Assembly (NCBI RefSeq): GCF_007830635.1
Contig: NZ_VLLA01000006.1
Location: 62,001 to 126,000 of the forward strand
Origin: Bradyrhizobium huanghuaihaiense
Lineage (GTDB): Bacteria; Pseudomonadota; Alphaproteobacteria; Rhizobiales; Xanthobacteraceae
DNA length: 64,000 bases
Direction of reading: 5' to 3'
The notes below the pieces were generated by a model. That model searched no databases, had not been told where the DNA came from, and was given only the letters and a program-made list of their open reading frames with translations. This document shows, piece after piece, positions 1 to 8,525 of the stretch. The first letter of the stretch is position 1, and each line of letters opens with the position of its first letter. Made by a program: the position numbers and the translations under genes.

Positions 1-405
1 CGCCGCGAGCGCAATCGGGCCGATCTGAGTCAGGAACGCGCGCTCATATTCGCGCGACAGGCGGGCGATCGCATCGTCCAGCGTCAGCCAGTCGACCGCC
101 TTGATGTCGTTCATCAGCTTGCGAACCTGACCGCCCTCGGCCTCCATCCGCCAGAAATGCACGACTTTTGAGCGGCCGCCAGACTGGTAGACCAGCGTGC
201 CCAAAAATTCGTGGATGGCGACGTCGTGGCCGGTCTCCTCCAGCACCTCGCGGTGCGCCGCTTCCTTCGGCGTTTCGCCGTCGTCGAGCTTGCCCTTGGG
301 CAGGACCCATTCATTGCGCTTGCGCTGGCGCACGACCGCAACCAGCGGCGGCGCGCCACGCCGCAGCACAATACCCCCCGCCGCCATCACCGGCGCCCGC
401 GCCAT
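1..405 (-). CDS. Nudix hydrolase, C-terminus cut by window edge
   Basis: The minus-strand frame is open from an ATG at 405 to base 1, giving 135 codons without a stop. A complete Nudix box lies at about residues 37-58: G-x5-E-x7-RE-x2-EE-x-G, read as GKLDDGE, then HRE, then EETG. Nudix enzymes hydrolyse nucleoside diphosphates linked to another moiety, using Mg bound by the box glutamates. Size and the compact N-terminus suggest a small housekeeping Nudix protein. The substrate cannot be told from sequence. The gene faces away from the window, and psd ends 64 bp upstream on the same strand. The 3' end is not visible. Confidence 0.85.
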   Translation of the reverse strand, partial: MARAPVMAAGGIVLRRGAPPLVAVVRQRKRNEWVLPKGKLDDGETPKEAAHREVLEETGHDVAIHEFLGTLVYQSGGRSKVVHFWRMEAEGGQVRKLMNDIKAVDWLTLDDAIARLSREYERAFLTQIGPIALAA

Positions 406-469
406 CGCTCACATCCAGTATCGTCGTCCCCGAAAGACGATATAGGCGGCCGGCGCGGCGGATTGAAGG

Positions 470-1333
470 CTACTTTCTTCTGAGCAGCGCTTGACCGGCG
501 CGAATGCGCGTGCCTTCTGCGATGCCATCGCAGAAGGTAAAATCGCCGGGCGCGAGGATGATGATGGTCGAGCCGTGCTCGAACCAGCCGAGCTCCTCGC
601 CCTTGCTCACCTTGACGTCGCAGGGAAAGTTGACCGGCCCGCGCGTCTGCGCGTTCAACACCATGTCGAGGAAGTGCAGGCGGATGCTCGCGACCAGGAT
701 CGCCGCCACCGGCACCAGCGTCACGGCTTCGCCGGTCGAAAGATGCGTGCGGATCACCGCGCGCTCGTTCTTGCAGAACAGACGCTCGACCCGCTTCAAG
801 GCAATCGGGTTGACGTTCCAGACATCGCCATGGATCAGCGTGACACGCTCGATATGCGCGTCATAGGGCGCGTGGAAGCGATGATACATGCTCGAGGTCA
901 GCCGCAGCGTGACGAAGGAGCCGTTGCGGTGCTGCTCGACCAGCGCGGAGTCACCAAGCAAGTCCAGCAGCGAATAGGGCGCGCCCTTGACCTGGAACAG
1001 CTCGGTGTCGGCGATCTTCCCGTGCGCACCGACGATGCCGTCGGATGGGCTGGCGACAATGGATGGGTCGAGATCAAAGGGACGCAGGCCCGGCTTGAGC
1101 TCCCGGGTGAAGCAGTCGTGCAGGCTCTTGAAATGGGTCTTGCGCGCCTCCGACAAATCGAGATCGGAGAACAGCTTCCACAGCGCGATCGAAAAGTCCC
1201 GCACCAGGGGATTCTCGATCTTGGAGAACCAGCCCATGAAGCGGGTCAGCGCCGCGCGCGGGATGCGGTTGGTCAACAGGAAGTTGAGGTCTTCCTGCTG
1301 GGTGAAAGAGGCGATGAGGGCTTTGACTGTCAT
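470..1333 (-). CDS. psd: Phosphatidylserine decarboxylase proenzyme
   Basis: This 287-residue protein matches the membrane-associated, pyruvoyl-dependent decarboxylase that turns phosphatidylserine into phosphatidylethanolamine. The expected triad is visible: D98 (SPSDG), H154 in YHRFHAP, and the self-cleavage serine S255 in the GST motif near the C-terminus (WFEHGST). Cleavage there would leave a long beta chain and a short pyruvoyl alpha chain. Length is typical of the E. coli-type enzyme. It is divergent from the aminotransferase gene, with only 35 bp between starts. Its product PE is the substrate of the N-methyltransferase encoded at 4087-4776. Confidence 0.95.
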   Translation of the reverse strand: MTVKALIASFTQQEDLNFLLTNRIPRAALTRFMGWFSKIENPLVRDFSIALWKLFSDLDLSEARKTHFKSLHDCFTRELKPGLRPFDLDPSIVASPSDGIVGAHGKIADTELFQVKGAPYSLLDLLGDSALVEQHRNGSFVTLRLTSSMYHRFHAPYDAHIERVTLIHGDVWNVNPIALKRVERLFCKNERAVIRTHLSTGEAVTLVPVAAILVASIRLHFLDMVLNAQTRGPVNFPCDVKVSKGEELGWFEHGSTIIILAPGDFTFCDGIAEGTRIRAGQALLRRK

Positions 1334-1368
1334 GAATCTGTCAGCTCACAGTATTAGCGCTTGTTGTC

Positions 1369-3033
1369 ATGGAAACGACACTCCCGATTCTCTCGATGTC
1401 CGTGGCCGCCGCAGCGTCCGCTGCCGCCGTCTTCCCGAAGATCAAGGCGCGGGTCGAATTGTCCCGCGCCAAGCACCGGTCGCTCGCCGGGCACTCCAAG
1501 ATGTCTCGCCGGGTGGCAAAGCTGCTCCCGTTCTACGAGTTCGAGGGCGACAAGTACTTCGGATGCGACGGCGCGCCCGCGAACATCGTGGCCCAGCGCA
1601 AGGACGCCTTCTTCCGGCTCGCAGCGCTCTACGCCGAGCGCTACCCCAGGGGTCGCGCGATGACGAAGGAGGCCGCTGAGACGATCTCCGACCTGAACTT
1701 CACCGAGAGCTACCGCGTGCCGTTCCAGTTCTCGCGCCTGGTGCGTGAGCACCTGGGCACCTCGACCTTCATGGAGTCCTCGAGCGGCGTCACCGTCACG
1801 GATGTCGACGGCAACACCTCCTACGACCTCACGGGGTCCTACGGCGTCAACATCTTCGGCAACGACTTCTACAAGGAGTGCATCGAGGGCTCGGAGAAGC
1901 GGGCGCATGCGCTGGGTCCCGTGCTCGGCCCCTATCATCCCGTCATCCTCGAGAACGTGCAGCGGCTTTGCCAGATCTCGGGCCTCGACGAAGTCTCGTT
2001 CCACATGTCCGGCACCGAGGCCGTGATGCAGGCGGTGCGGCTGGCACGCTACCACACCAAGCGCACGCATCTGGTCCGCTTCGCCGGCGCCTATCACGGC
2101 TGGTGGGGTGACGTGCAGCCCGGCGTCGGCAATCCCATCCCCGCGCACGAGACCTACACCCTCTCCGAGATGTCGGAGAAGACGCTGCATGTCCTGAAGA
2201 CGCGCAAGGACATCGCCTGCGTGCTGGTCAATCCGCTGCAGGGGCTGCATCCGAACAGCAACGCGCCCGGCGATTCCTCGCTGGTCGATTCCTCCCGCGG
2301 CGGCAACTTTGACCGCGCCGCCTACACCGAGTGGCTGAAGAAGCTGCGCGAAATCTGCACCGAGCGCGGCATCGTGCTGATCTTCGACGAGGTCTTCGTC
2401 GGCTTCCGCCTCGCCGCCGGCGGCGCCCAGGAATATTTTGGCGTCAAGGCCGACATGGTGACCTACGGCAAGAGCCTCGCCGGCGGTCTGCCGGTCGGCG
2501 TGGTCTGCGGCAGACGCGAGCTGATGCGCCGCTTCCGCGACGACCGCCCCGCCGACATCTGCTTCGCCCGCGGCACCTTCAACTCGCATCCCTACGTCAT
2601 GACGGCGATGGACGAGTTCCTGAGCCGGCTCGCCAGTCCGAATTTCCGCGCCGTCTATGACGGGCTGGAGGAGACCTGGAACGGGCGCGTGAACAAGCTC
2701 AACCAGATGATGGAGAGCGCCGACCTGCCGGTGCGGTTCGCCAACTTCTCCTCGATCTGGACGGTGAAATACACCACGCCGTCCCGCTATAACTGGATGC
2801 TGCAATATTACCTGCGCGCCGAAGGCCTGGCGCTGAGCTGGGTCGGCACCGGCCGCCTGATCTTCAGCCTCAACTACACCGACGCCGACTTCACCGAAGT
2901 CGCCGAACGCTTCGTCCGCGCCGGCGAGAAGATGAAAGCCGACGGCTTCTGGTGGCACGACGGCGTGCTGACCAACAAGCAGATCAAGCGGCAGATTCTG
3001 AAAGAGATGCTGGCCAAGCGCTTTGGGCGCTGA
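1369..3033 (+). CDS. Class III PLP-dependent aminotransferase (GSAM-like)
   Basis: A 554-residue fold-type I aminotransferase of the class III/glutamate-1-semialdehyde-mutase group. D340 (IFDEVFVGFR) should contact the PLP pyridine nitrogen, and K368 (TYGKSLAGG) should form the Schiff base. The domain begins near residue 110. The first 100 residues are an unusual extension: a hydrophobic Ala-rich stretch (about 8-22) that may anchor it to the membrane, then a basic helical region. Ordinary HemL is about 430 residues and lacks this, so I do not call it hemL. The ATG at 1396 is an alternative start. Its placement beside psd and lipid genes hints at an amino-lipid substrate, which is inference only. 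Confidence 0.85.
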   Translation: METTLPILSMSVAAAASAAAVFPKIKARVELSRAKHRSLAGHSKMSRRVAKLLPFYEFEGDKYFGCDGAPANIVAQRKDAFFRLAALYAERYPRGRAMTKEAAETISDLNFTESYRVPFQFSRLVREHLGTSTFMESSSGVTVTDVDGNTSYDLTGSYGVNIFGNDFYKECIEGSEKRAHALGPVLGPYHPVILENVQRLCQISGLDEVSFHMSGTEAVMQAVRLARYHTKRTHLVRFAGAYHGWWGDVQPGVGNPIPAHETYTLSEMSEKTLHVLKTRKDIACVLVNPLQGLHPNSNAPGDSSLVDSSRGGNFDRAAYTEWLKKLREICTERGIVLIFDEVFVGFRLAAGGAQEYFGVKADMVTYGKSLAGGLPVGVVCGRRELMRRFRDDRPADICFARGTFNSHPYVMTAMDEFLSRLASPNFRAVYDGLEETWNGRVNKLNQMMESADLPVRFANFSSIWTVKYTTPSRYNWMLQYYLRAEGLALSWVGTGRLIFSLNYTDADFTEVAERFVRAGEKMKADGFWWHDGVLTNKQIKRQILKEMLAKRFGR

Positions 3034-3060
3034 GGCTGGCTCTCTCCACATAACCACTGT

Positions 3061-3160
3061 CATTCCGGGGCGATGCGAAGCATCGAACCCGGAATCTCGA
3101 GATTCTCTGGTGCGCAACCGCGCACCATAGTTCGGCTCTTCGAACCGCCCCGGAATGACG
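3061..3160. repeat. Dispersed palindromic repeat, family R7 (copy 1)
   Basis: Begins CATTCCGGGGCGATGCGAAG and ends CCCCGGAATGACG, so the outer arms are complementary. The same arms recur at 51841-51920 with a different spacer, which shows a dispersed element. It fills the gap between two convergent genes and may also help end transcription. Confidence 0.8.
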
Positions 3161-3200
3161 GCGTGTGCGGCGAGGCCCACAGCATTTGCAGCCTCCCAGA

Positions 3201-3232
3201 CGTGGATGCCCGGGACAAGCCCGGGCATGACG
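3201..3232. repeat. Short palindrome, possible terminator
   Basis: GCCCGGG-ACAAG-CCCGGGC forms a perfect 7-bp stem between the convergent aminotransferase and Mpo1-like genes. There is no T-tract. I recall this word (ATGCCCGGGACAAGCCCGGG) as common in Bradyrhizobium spacers, but only one copy is in this window. Confidence 0.5.
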
Positions 3233-3272
3233 TAACCATCAGACATCGGAGTGTGTCGTATGCGCTGCGCGC

Positions 3273-3932
3273 TCAGGCGTGCTGCTCTTCGAGCACGGGC
3301 TCATCGATGAAGCCCAGCGTGTGCTCGGGGTTGAGGTGCAGGCCGGGGTCCATCAGCTCGCCGCGCATCAAAGCGAGCGGCGCGCTGCGATAAAGCATCA
3401 GGTCGTGGAAGGGGTCGGTCAGGATCTTGGTCATCCAAACGAGGCCGGTCTCGACGTCGCGAATGAAGAACAGGTGCACGGTGCGGAACAGAAGGCCGCC
3501 GCCGCCGACCACGAGCCAGATCTTGGCAACCTGACGCATAAAGTCGGTCGCGCTCGCCCAGGGCGTGAACAGGCCGAACAGCGTCGGATCGACGAAGAGC
3601 ACCAGCGGCGACAGCGCCCAGATCGCCATCAGCACCACCTTGCGCTGCAGGTTGTAGCCGACCTTGATCTCTTCCTTGTACTCGTGGGTCGCCTGATTGA
3701 TGTGGTCGTAGGTGTGCGGCTCGAAGAAGAAGTGACCGGCCTGGCGCGAGGTCATCGATACCAGCCAGCCGACCAGCGCGGAGACCACGGGATCGATGAA
3801 CAGCCAGACATAGGCGAAGAGGAAGCTCAGCGCGCTGACGAAGTGCAGGCTCTGATTGATGCGGCTGTGGTGATAGTAGCGATGGTCGTCCCAGCGCTGG
3901 ATCCGCAGCTGCTCGAGATAGTTCTTGATCAT
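3273..3932 (-). CDS. Mpo1/DUF962-like integral membrane protein
   Basis: A 219-residue polytopic protein with roughly four hydrophobic segments. Two histidine motifs resemble yeast Mpo1 (DUF962), an iron-dependent alpha-dioxygenase of 2-hydroxy fatty acids: YYHHSRINQSLH near residue 20, and GHFFFEP after the second hydrophobic segment. Histidines also cluster after it (HTYDHINQATH). The start at 3932 is chosen because a strong GGGGAGA site lies just upstream; a longer frame reaches 4001. It sits downstream of the methyltransferase and glycosyltransferase genes on the same strand, so a role in membrane-lipid modification is plausible. The family match is from memory of motifs and is not certain. 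Confidence 0.6.
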   Translation of the reverse strand: MIKNYLEQLRIQRWDDHRYYHHSRINQSLHFVSALSFLFAYVWLFIDPVVSALVGWLVSMTSRQAGHFFFEPHTYDHINQATHEYKEEIKVGYNLQRKVVLMAIWALSPLVLFVDPTLFGLFTPWASATDFMRQVAKIWLVVGGGGLLFRTVHLFFIRDVETGLVWMTKILTDPFHDLMLYRSAPLALMRGELMDPGLHLNPEHTLGFIDEPVLEEQHA

Positions 3933-4086
3933 GCTCTCCCCCAAAATGCTTTCGGGTTCAGGATTTACAGGGATTCGATGTAGGCCGTGTGACATCATCA
4001 TTTTGTCATGTGACGATGTGCAGCGGCGCGATGACGCACGTGAACGCGTGAGCGGCGGATCGTGCCGCCGCTCTTACGCAGGCTGC

Positions 4087-4776
4087 TCAAGCCGCCTTGG
4101 CGACGTCGACCTTGCGGAAGCGCACCAGCGAGAAGTGACCGAGCGGCGGGATCAGGCGGCGCTCGGCGAGCTCGATGCCGTTGGCACCGGAGAGCCACTT
4201 GACATAGCGCGACCAGGCGAACTCCGCGGTGCGGAAGCCGAGCGGACGCACCACCGGCTGCAGCTTCTGCTCGATGAAGCGGCGCATGCCGGCATCGGCG
4301 CTGACGCGGGTGAGGATGATCAGCTCGCCGCCCGGACGCAGCACGCGGGCGAATTCGTCGAGCGCCTTCTCCGGATTCGGCACGGCGGTGACGACGTACT
4401 GCGCCATCACCACGTCGAAGGAATTGTCGGGGAATTCGAGCTTCTCGGCGTCCATCACCGCAAGGCCCTCGACGTTCTTCAGATTGCCTTCGGCAACGCG
4501 CTGGCGCGCCTTGTCGAGCATCGCTTCCGAAATGTCGGTACCGAAGATGCGCAGGTGCGGCGCATAGAGCGGCAGCGAGATGCCGGTGCCGACGCCGACC
4601 TCGAGCACGCGGCCGCCGATCTTGTTGGTGGCCGCGATCGCGGCCTGCCGGCCCTTGGCGAACACGCCGCCGAACACGAGATCGTAGACGGGCGCCCAGC
4701 GGTCATAGGCCTGCTCGACCGTGCCACGGGTGAGGTCGAGCTGCTGGGTGCCGTCAAGGTTCATGATCTTAGCCAT
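4087..4776 (-). CDS. Rhodobacter-type phosphatidylethanolamine N-methyltransferase
   Basis: A 229-residue class I SAM-dependent methyltransferase. The N-terminal signature AYDRWAPVYDLVFG (about 23-36), the KGR that follows, and the SAM-binding LEVGVGTGISLP (58-69) are characteristic of Rhodobacter-type PmtA, which methylates PE towards phosphatidylcholine. Bradyrhizobium carries several such genes (pmtX series); I cannot say which this is. Motif II (DVVMAQYVV) and the motif after it (RPGGELIILTR) are intact. The glycosyltransferase gene ends 33 bp upstream on the same strand, so they are probably co-transcribed. Its substrate is the product of the psd enzyme encoded nearby. Confidence 0.85.
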   Translation of the reverse strand: MAKIMNLDGTQQLDLTRGTVEQAYDRWAPVYDLVFGGVFAKGRQAAIAATNKIGGRVLEVGVGTGISLPLYAPHLRIFGTDISEAMLDKARQRVAEGNLKNVEGLAVMDAEKLEFPDNSFDVVMAQYVVTAVPNPEKALDEFARVLRPGGELIILTRVSADAGMRRFIEQKLQPVVRPLGFRTAEFAWSRYVKWLSGANGIELAERRLIPPLGHFSLVRFRKVDVAKAA

Positions 4777-4809
4777 CGATGAGGTTCTCGCTGTGGGTCC
4801 AATGAAAGG

Positions 4810-5862
4810 TCAACCGCGCACCGGCCGCCGCGCCATGCGAGGCGAGGCGCGCAGGACGCGGCTGGGCTGAAGTGACGTGAGATTTCCGACGAACTGCCGC
4901 GCGCTGTTCTCCCAGGAACGCTCCAGCGCAAAATTGCGGCAGGTCTCGCGCGACATGGTGAGCGCGCGCAGGCACGCGGTACGCAGATCGTGGTCGATCG
5001 CGCCGATCGGATGATCGGCGATGACGTCCTTGGGACCCGTCACCGGAAACGCCGCAACCGGCGTGCCGCAGGCGAGCGCCTCGAGCTGCACGACGCCAAA
5101 GGTGTCGGTGAGGCTCGGGAACACGAACACGTCGGCGGCAGCGAGATGCGCGGTGAGATCGGCGCCCTTCTTCTCGCCGAGAAACACCGCGTCCGGATAC
5201 TTCTTCTCGAGCGCCGCCTTCTGCGGGCCGTCGCCGACGACGACCTTGGTGCCGGGCAGATCGAGCGAGAGGAACGCTTCGAGATTCTTCTCGACCGCGA
5301 CACGCCCCATCGTCATGAAGATCGGGCCCGGCAGATCGAGCTGGGCGGGATGATCGGGATGGAACAGCTCGGTGTTGACGCCGCGGGTCCAGAAGCCGAG
5401 CCGCTTGAACCCGCGCTCGGACAGCTCCTGCCGCAGCGAGGGCGTCGCCACCATGGTCATCGCGGCGGCATCGTGGAAATGGCGCAGCACGGCATAGCCG
5501 ACGGCATCAGGGATGCCCGTCCGCACCGAGACGTATTCCGGAAAGCGCGTCGTATAGGAGGTGGTGAAGGCGAGCCGGTTGCGCCGGCAATAGGTCCGCG
5601 CCGCCCAGCCGATCGGCCCTTCGGTCGCAATGTGCAGCGCTTCCGGCGCGCACCTCTCGATCCGCCGCGCGATCTCTTTCGCCGAGGGCAGCGCGATGCG
5701 CAGGCCCGGATAGGTCGGCAGCGGCCAGGACGGAAAGCCGTCCGGAGTGAGGAAGTCGATCTCGACGTCGAGCGCCTTGGCCGCGTTCGCCAGCGAGGTC
5801 AGGGTGCGGACCACACCGTTGACCTGCGGATGCCAGGCGTCAGTCGCGATTAATACCCGCAT
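4810..5862 (-). CDS. GT4-family glycosyltransferase, probable glycolipid synthase
   Basis: A 350-residue GT-B retaining glycosyltransferase. The N-terminus carries the glycine-containing acceptor loop (WHPQVNGVVRT). The C-terminal donor domain has VGDGPQ and FPSLTDTFGVVQLEALACGTPV, with the ExxxxxxxE pattern of GT4 enzymes. It resembles alpha-mannosyltransferase/SqdD-like enzymes that glycosylate diacylglycerol. Start at 5862 gives MRVLIATDAWHPQ, the usual N-terminus of the family, rather than the longer frame from 5907. It is first of a minus-strand group leading into the PE methyltransferase, so a membrane glycolipid product is likely. The sugar donor is unknown. Confidence 0.85.
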   Translation of the reverse strand: MRVLIATDAWHPQVNGVVRTLTSLANAAKALDVEIDFLTPDGFPSWPLPTYPGLRIALPSAKEIARRIERCAPEALHIATEGPIGWAARTYCRRNRLAFTTSYTTRFPEYVSVRTGIPDAVGYAVLRHFHDAAAMTMVATPSLRQELSERGFKRLGFWTRGVNTELFHPDHPAQLDLPGPIFMTMGRVAVEKNLEAFLSLDLPGTKVVVGDGPQKAALEKKYPDAVFLGEKKGADLTAHLAAADVFVFPSLTDTFGVVQLEALACGTPVAAFPVTGPKDVIADHPIGAIDHDLRTACLRALTMSRETCRNFALERSWENSARQFVGNLTSLQPSRVLRASPRMARRPVRG

Positions 5863-6136
5863 GGGGAAATCCCGAGAGTTTGATGATTCTCGGCTTTCGA
5901 CCATCAACCAAGGATATTTCAGGCGTGTGACGTCATAGAAGTGTCGGCCCGCTGTTTTGTTCGTTAACGGAGCCCTGCAGCCACGAAACTGTCATGAAAC
6001 AATCCTTGCCGCGATGAAACCGTTTTCGGTTTTCCGCGCAAACGTCCCGAAACTTGTTTCCGTTAGTGACTTACGCAACGGAGCACCGCAACGGTGCCGG
6101 GGTGGCCAAGAACACCCGCGCAAACAGGGGCGACCA

Positions 6137-6853
6137 ATGTTCAATCTGGACACGTTCAAGACGTATTCGCGCGCCGTTGCTTTCGGCGCAGTCGCGATCT
6201 CCGCGATCGCATTCGCAGGTCCGGCCGAGGCCGCGCCGGTGCAGCTCTTCCCCTTCTTCCAGCCGCTGCCGCCTATGGCCGCGCCGCAGCCGATCCAGCC
6301 CTATCAGCCCTACCAGGCGGCGCCCTCCCAGGCCGCGCCGTCGGAAGATCAGGACACCGTCGAGATGCCGGCCCGCTTCCGCCGCCAGACGGTCTCCTAT
6401 GCGACGCGCGAGGCGCCGGGCACCATCATCATCGATACGCCCAACACCTATCTCTATTACGTGCTCGGCAACGGCCAGGCACTGCGCTACGGCATCGGCG
6501 TCGGCCGCGACGGCTTCACTTGGTCCGGCATCCAGTCGGTGAGCAAGAAGGCCGAGTGGCCGGATTGGACCCCGCCGCCGGAGATGATCGCCCGCCAGCC
6601 CTATCTGCCGCGCCACATGGCCGGCGGCCCCGGCAATCCGCTCGGTGCCCGCGCCATGTATCTCGGCGGCACCATCTACCGCATCCACGGCACCAACGCG
6701 CCTGAGACCATCGGCAAGCACGTTTCGTCCGGCTGCATCCGCATGACCAACGACGACGTCACCGACCTCTACTCCCGCGTCAACGTCGGCACCAAGGTGA
6801 TCGTGCTGCCGATGACGGAACGCCGCGCGGATCTCGGCGCCGCGACGCGCTAG
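6137..6853 (+). CDS. L,D-transpeptidase (ErfK/YbiS/YcfS/YnhG family)
   Basis: A 238-residue exported protein: signal peptide about 1-32 ending in PAEAA, a Pro/Gln-rich linker (35-70), and a YkuD catalytic domain from about 92 to 226. The active-site pair is H184 (IHGTN) and C200 (SSGCIRM). These enzymes make 3-3 peptidoglycan cross-links or attach proteins to peptidoglycan, and in rhizobia some couple outer-membrane beta-barrels to the wall. The start was set at 6137 because it gives the signal peptide and follows a GGGGCG site; the upstream extension to 5957 lacks coding character. A close paralogue is encoded at 47829-49028. A strong terminator follows. Confidence 0.9.
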   Translation: MFNLDTFKTYSRAVAFGAVAISAIAFAGPAEAAPVQLFPFFQPLPPMAAPQPIQPYQPYQAAPSQAAPSEDQDTVEMPARFRRQTVSYATREAPGTIIIDTPNTYLYYVLGNGQALRYGIGVGRDGFTWSGIQSVSKKAEWPDWTPPPEMIARQPYLPRHMAGGPGNPLGARAMYLGGTIYRIHGTNAPETIGKHVSSGCIRMTNDDVTDLYSRVNVGTKVIVLPMTERRADLGAATR

Positions 6854-6876
6854 CGCGACAGGACATTGTGACGCGA

Positions 6877-6908
6877 ACGGCCCCGGAACCCACCGGGGCC
6901 GTTTTCGT
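6877..6908 (+). terminator. Rho-independent terminator after L,D-transpeptidase
   Basis: ACGGCCCCGG / CCGGGGCCGT form a 10-bp GC-rich stem with a six-base loop. TTTTCGTTT follows. It lies 23 bp past the stop codon. Confidence 0.85.
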
Positions 6909-6965
6909 TTGCCCTCGACATCCCGACGCGCGCTCGCTGCGGCGCGGTCCCCGATGGAGGCGCAG

Positions 6966-7382
6966 ATGCAATCATGCCTGCAAACATCGCCAAGCGCCTG
7001 GCTGCGCACGATTGTCAGTGCGGCAGCATTGACATCGCTCGTCTCCGCGACCGCCTCCGCGCAGCAGCCGTCGAGCGACGCGGCGGCTCAGCAGGCCTTC
7101 AACAATGCCTGCCGCACCTGCCATTCGGTAAAGGAAGGCGACAACCGCCTCGGTCCCAACCTCAACAAGATCGTCGGCCGCAAGGCCGGCGCACTGCCGG
7201 ACTACAACTACTCTCCGTCGATGAAGGACGCCGGCTTCGCCTGGGACCAGGACAAGCTCACCCGCTTCATGGTCAAGCCGGACGAGGTCGTGTCCGGCAA
7301 CAAGATGCAGCCCTATGGCGGCATCTCGGCAGAGGAAGCAGGCAAGATCGTTGCTTATCTTCAGGCGGCGGGTGGGCAATAA
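6966..7382 (+). CDS. Class I c-type cytochrome (c2/c552-like)
   Basis: A 138-residue periplasmic monohaem cytochrome. The signal peptide spans about 1-32 (LVSATASAQ). The haem site is C49-R-T-C52-H53, and the distal ligand is M114 in GNKMQPYGG, so both axial ligands are present. Family members shuttle electrons between bc1 and oxidases or donate to periplasmic reductases. The ATG at 6966 is preferred because GGAGG lies six bases upstream; upstream in-frame codons add a non-signal extension. The gene's last 22 bp overlap, tail to tail, the 3' end of the small membrane-protein gene on the other strand. The physiological partner cannot be inferred. Confidence 0.9.
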   Translation: MQSCLQTSPSAWLRTIVSAAALTSLVSATASAQQPSSDAAAQQAFNNACRTCHSVKEGDNRLGPNLNKIVGRKAGALPDYNYSPSMKDAGFAWDQDKLTRFMVKPDEVVSGNKMQPYGGISAEEAGKIVAYLQAAGGQ

Positions 7383-7648
7383 CGCCTCCACCGCTCCGCC
7401 ATCAGCCTCAGCCACGCGGCCGAATGAAACGCGCTCATCAAGAGATACATCGGCACCATGCCGCCGAGCAGAGACCCCTGCCCGGCGCCGCACAGCATGT
7501 CCGCCGGGCCGCCGCCGGGCGCGGCGGTCAGCACGGCCATGACGGCGAAGGTCGGCGTCGCCGCCAAGGCCAGCCATCTGGCGAGACGGCGCGCGGCCGT
7601 CACACCATCGTAGCTCGTAGGCGCCGTTGCGCTGACGGGGCTAGTCAC
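7361..7648 (-). CDS. Small membrane protein coupled to DUF899 gene
   Basis: A 95-residue protein read from a GTG at 7648, giving TSPVSATAPTSYDG as the N-terminus. It has two hydrophobic segments (about 22-40 and 57-75) separated by a Gly-rich loop containing a single Cys (MLCGAGQGS). The GTG lies inside the end of the DUF899 gene (GTGACTAG), so eight bases overlap and translation is probably coupled. The 3' end overlaps the cytochrome c gene on the other strand by 22 bp. I do not recognise a family. Its fixed position suggests it works with the DUF899 protein. Confidence 0.65.
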   Translation of the reverse strand: MTSPVSATAPTSYDGVTAARRLARWLALAATPTFAVMAVLTAAPGGGPADMLCGAGQGSLLGGMVPMYLLMSAFHSAAWLRLMAERWRRYCPPAA

Positions 7649-8435
7649 GACCTTCCGCGGCCTCCTTGCGAAACGCCTTCTCGCCGGCATCCGTGACCTC
7701 GACCCATCTCTTGTCGGGCGCGGCATCTTCCTCGTAGCTGTCGTGCCAGTTCCACCATTTGTAGGTCGGCGTCTGCGGATAGCCCTTCGGCGAATCCTCC
7801 CAGACCTCCTGGCGGCCGAGCGGGGTGATGTCGAGATAGTTCCAGGTGCCGCCCATCTGTTCATCGCCGCGGCTCTTGACGAAATAGGTGCGGAAGATGC
7901 GCGTCCCATCGCGGTAGAACACGTTGGTGCCGTGCCACTCGTCCACGCCGAAATCCTTGTCAAAACTGTCGGTGACGGTGACCCACGGGATCTCCCAGCC
8001 CATCCGCTTCTTCAGCCTGATGATGTCGGCCTGCGGCGCGCGCGAGGCGAACACCAGCGTGGTATCGCGGGCGTTCAGGTGCGAGACATGGGCGACCTGG
8101 TCGGCCACCATGGAGCAGCCGCGGCAGGCATGATCGGGCCAGCCGAACACGCCGGGCTCGAAGAAGGCGCGGTAGACGATCAGCTGCCGCCGGCCCTGGA
8201 ACAGATCAGCCAGACTGACCTTGCCGCCCGGCCCCTCGAACGCATAGGTTTTGGCAACTTCCATCCATGGCATGCGCCGGCGCTCGGCGGCCAGGGCGTC
8301 GCGGGCACGGGTATGCGCCTTTTCCTTCACGAGCAGTTGCTGGCGGGCGGCCTCCCAGTCCTGCGCCGACACCACCGGCGGGGTCTGCATGGCGGTCTGT
8401 CCGTTGGTTCCGGCCTTTTCTGCTGATGTCATCAT
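7641..8435 (-). CDS. DUF899 thioredoxin-like protein
   Basis: A 264-residue cytoplasmic protein of the DUF899 family, a thioredoxin-fold group often labelled predicted dithiol-disulfide oxidoreductase. Visible hallmarks are the RRQLIVYRAFF strand, the CRGC dithiol near residue 102, and a C-terminal segment rich in Trp (KWWNWHDSYEE). Start at 8435 follows a GGAGAG site; a second ATG is at 8432. It is divergent from a regulator gene with 90 bp between them and overlaps the small membrane-protein gene downstream. The regulator is the natural candidate for control. The biochemical role of DUF899 proteins is not established. Confidence 0.85.
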   Translation of the reverse strand: MMTSAEKAGTNGQTAMQTPPVVSAQDWEAARQQLLVKEKAHTRARDALAAERRRMPWMEVAKTYAFEGPGGKVSLADLFQGRRQLIVYRAFFEPGVFGWPDHACRGCSMVADQVAHVSHLNARDTTLVFASRAPQADIIRLKKRMGWEIPWVTVTDSFDKDFGVDEWHGTNVFYRDGTRIFRTYFVKSRGDEQMGGTWNYLDITPLGRQEVWEDSPKGYPQTPTYKWWNWHDSYEEDAAPDKRWVEVTDAGEKAFRKEAAEGRD

Positions 8436-8525
8436 GACTCTCCAAAGCGTTTGCTTGACGTCCTGCCAACGACTTCTGGCACCAAGCGGTTGCGCGGTGG
8501 GAGTAACAAGTGTGGCGGGATTGAC

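Noticed and set aside
8479..8500. TGGCAC...TTGC as a sigma-54 promoter upstream of the regulator gene
   Set aside because: The spacing is seven bases rather than five and the -24 GG/-12 GC geometry is wrong.
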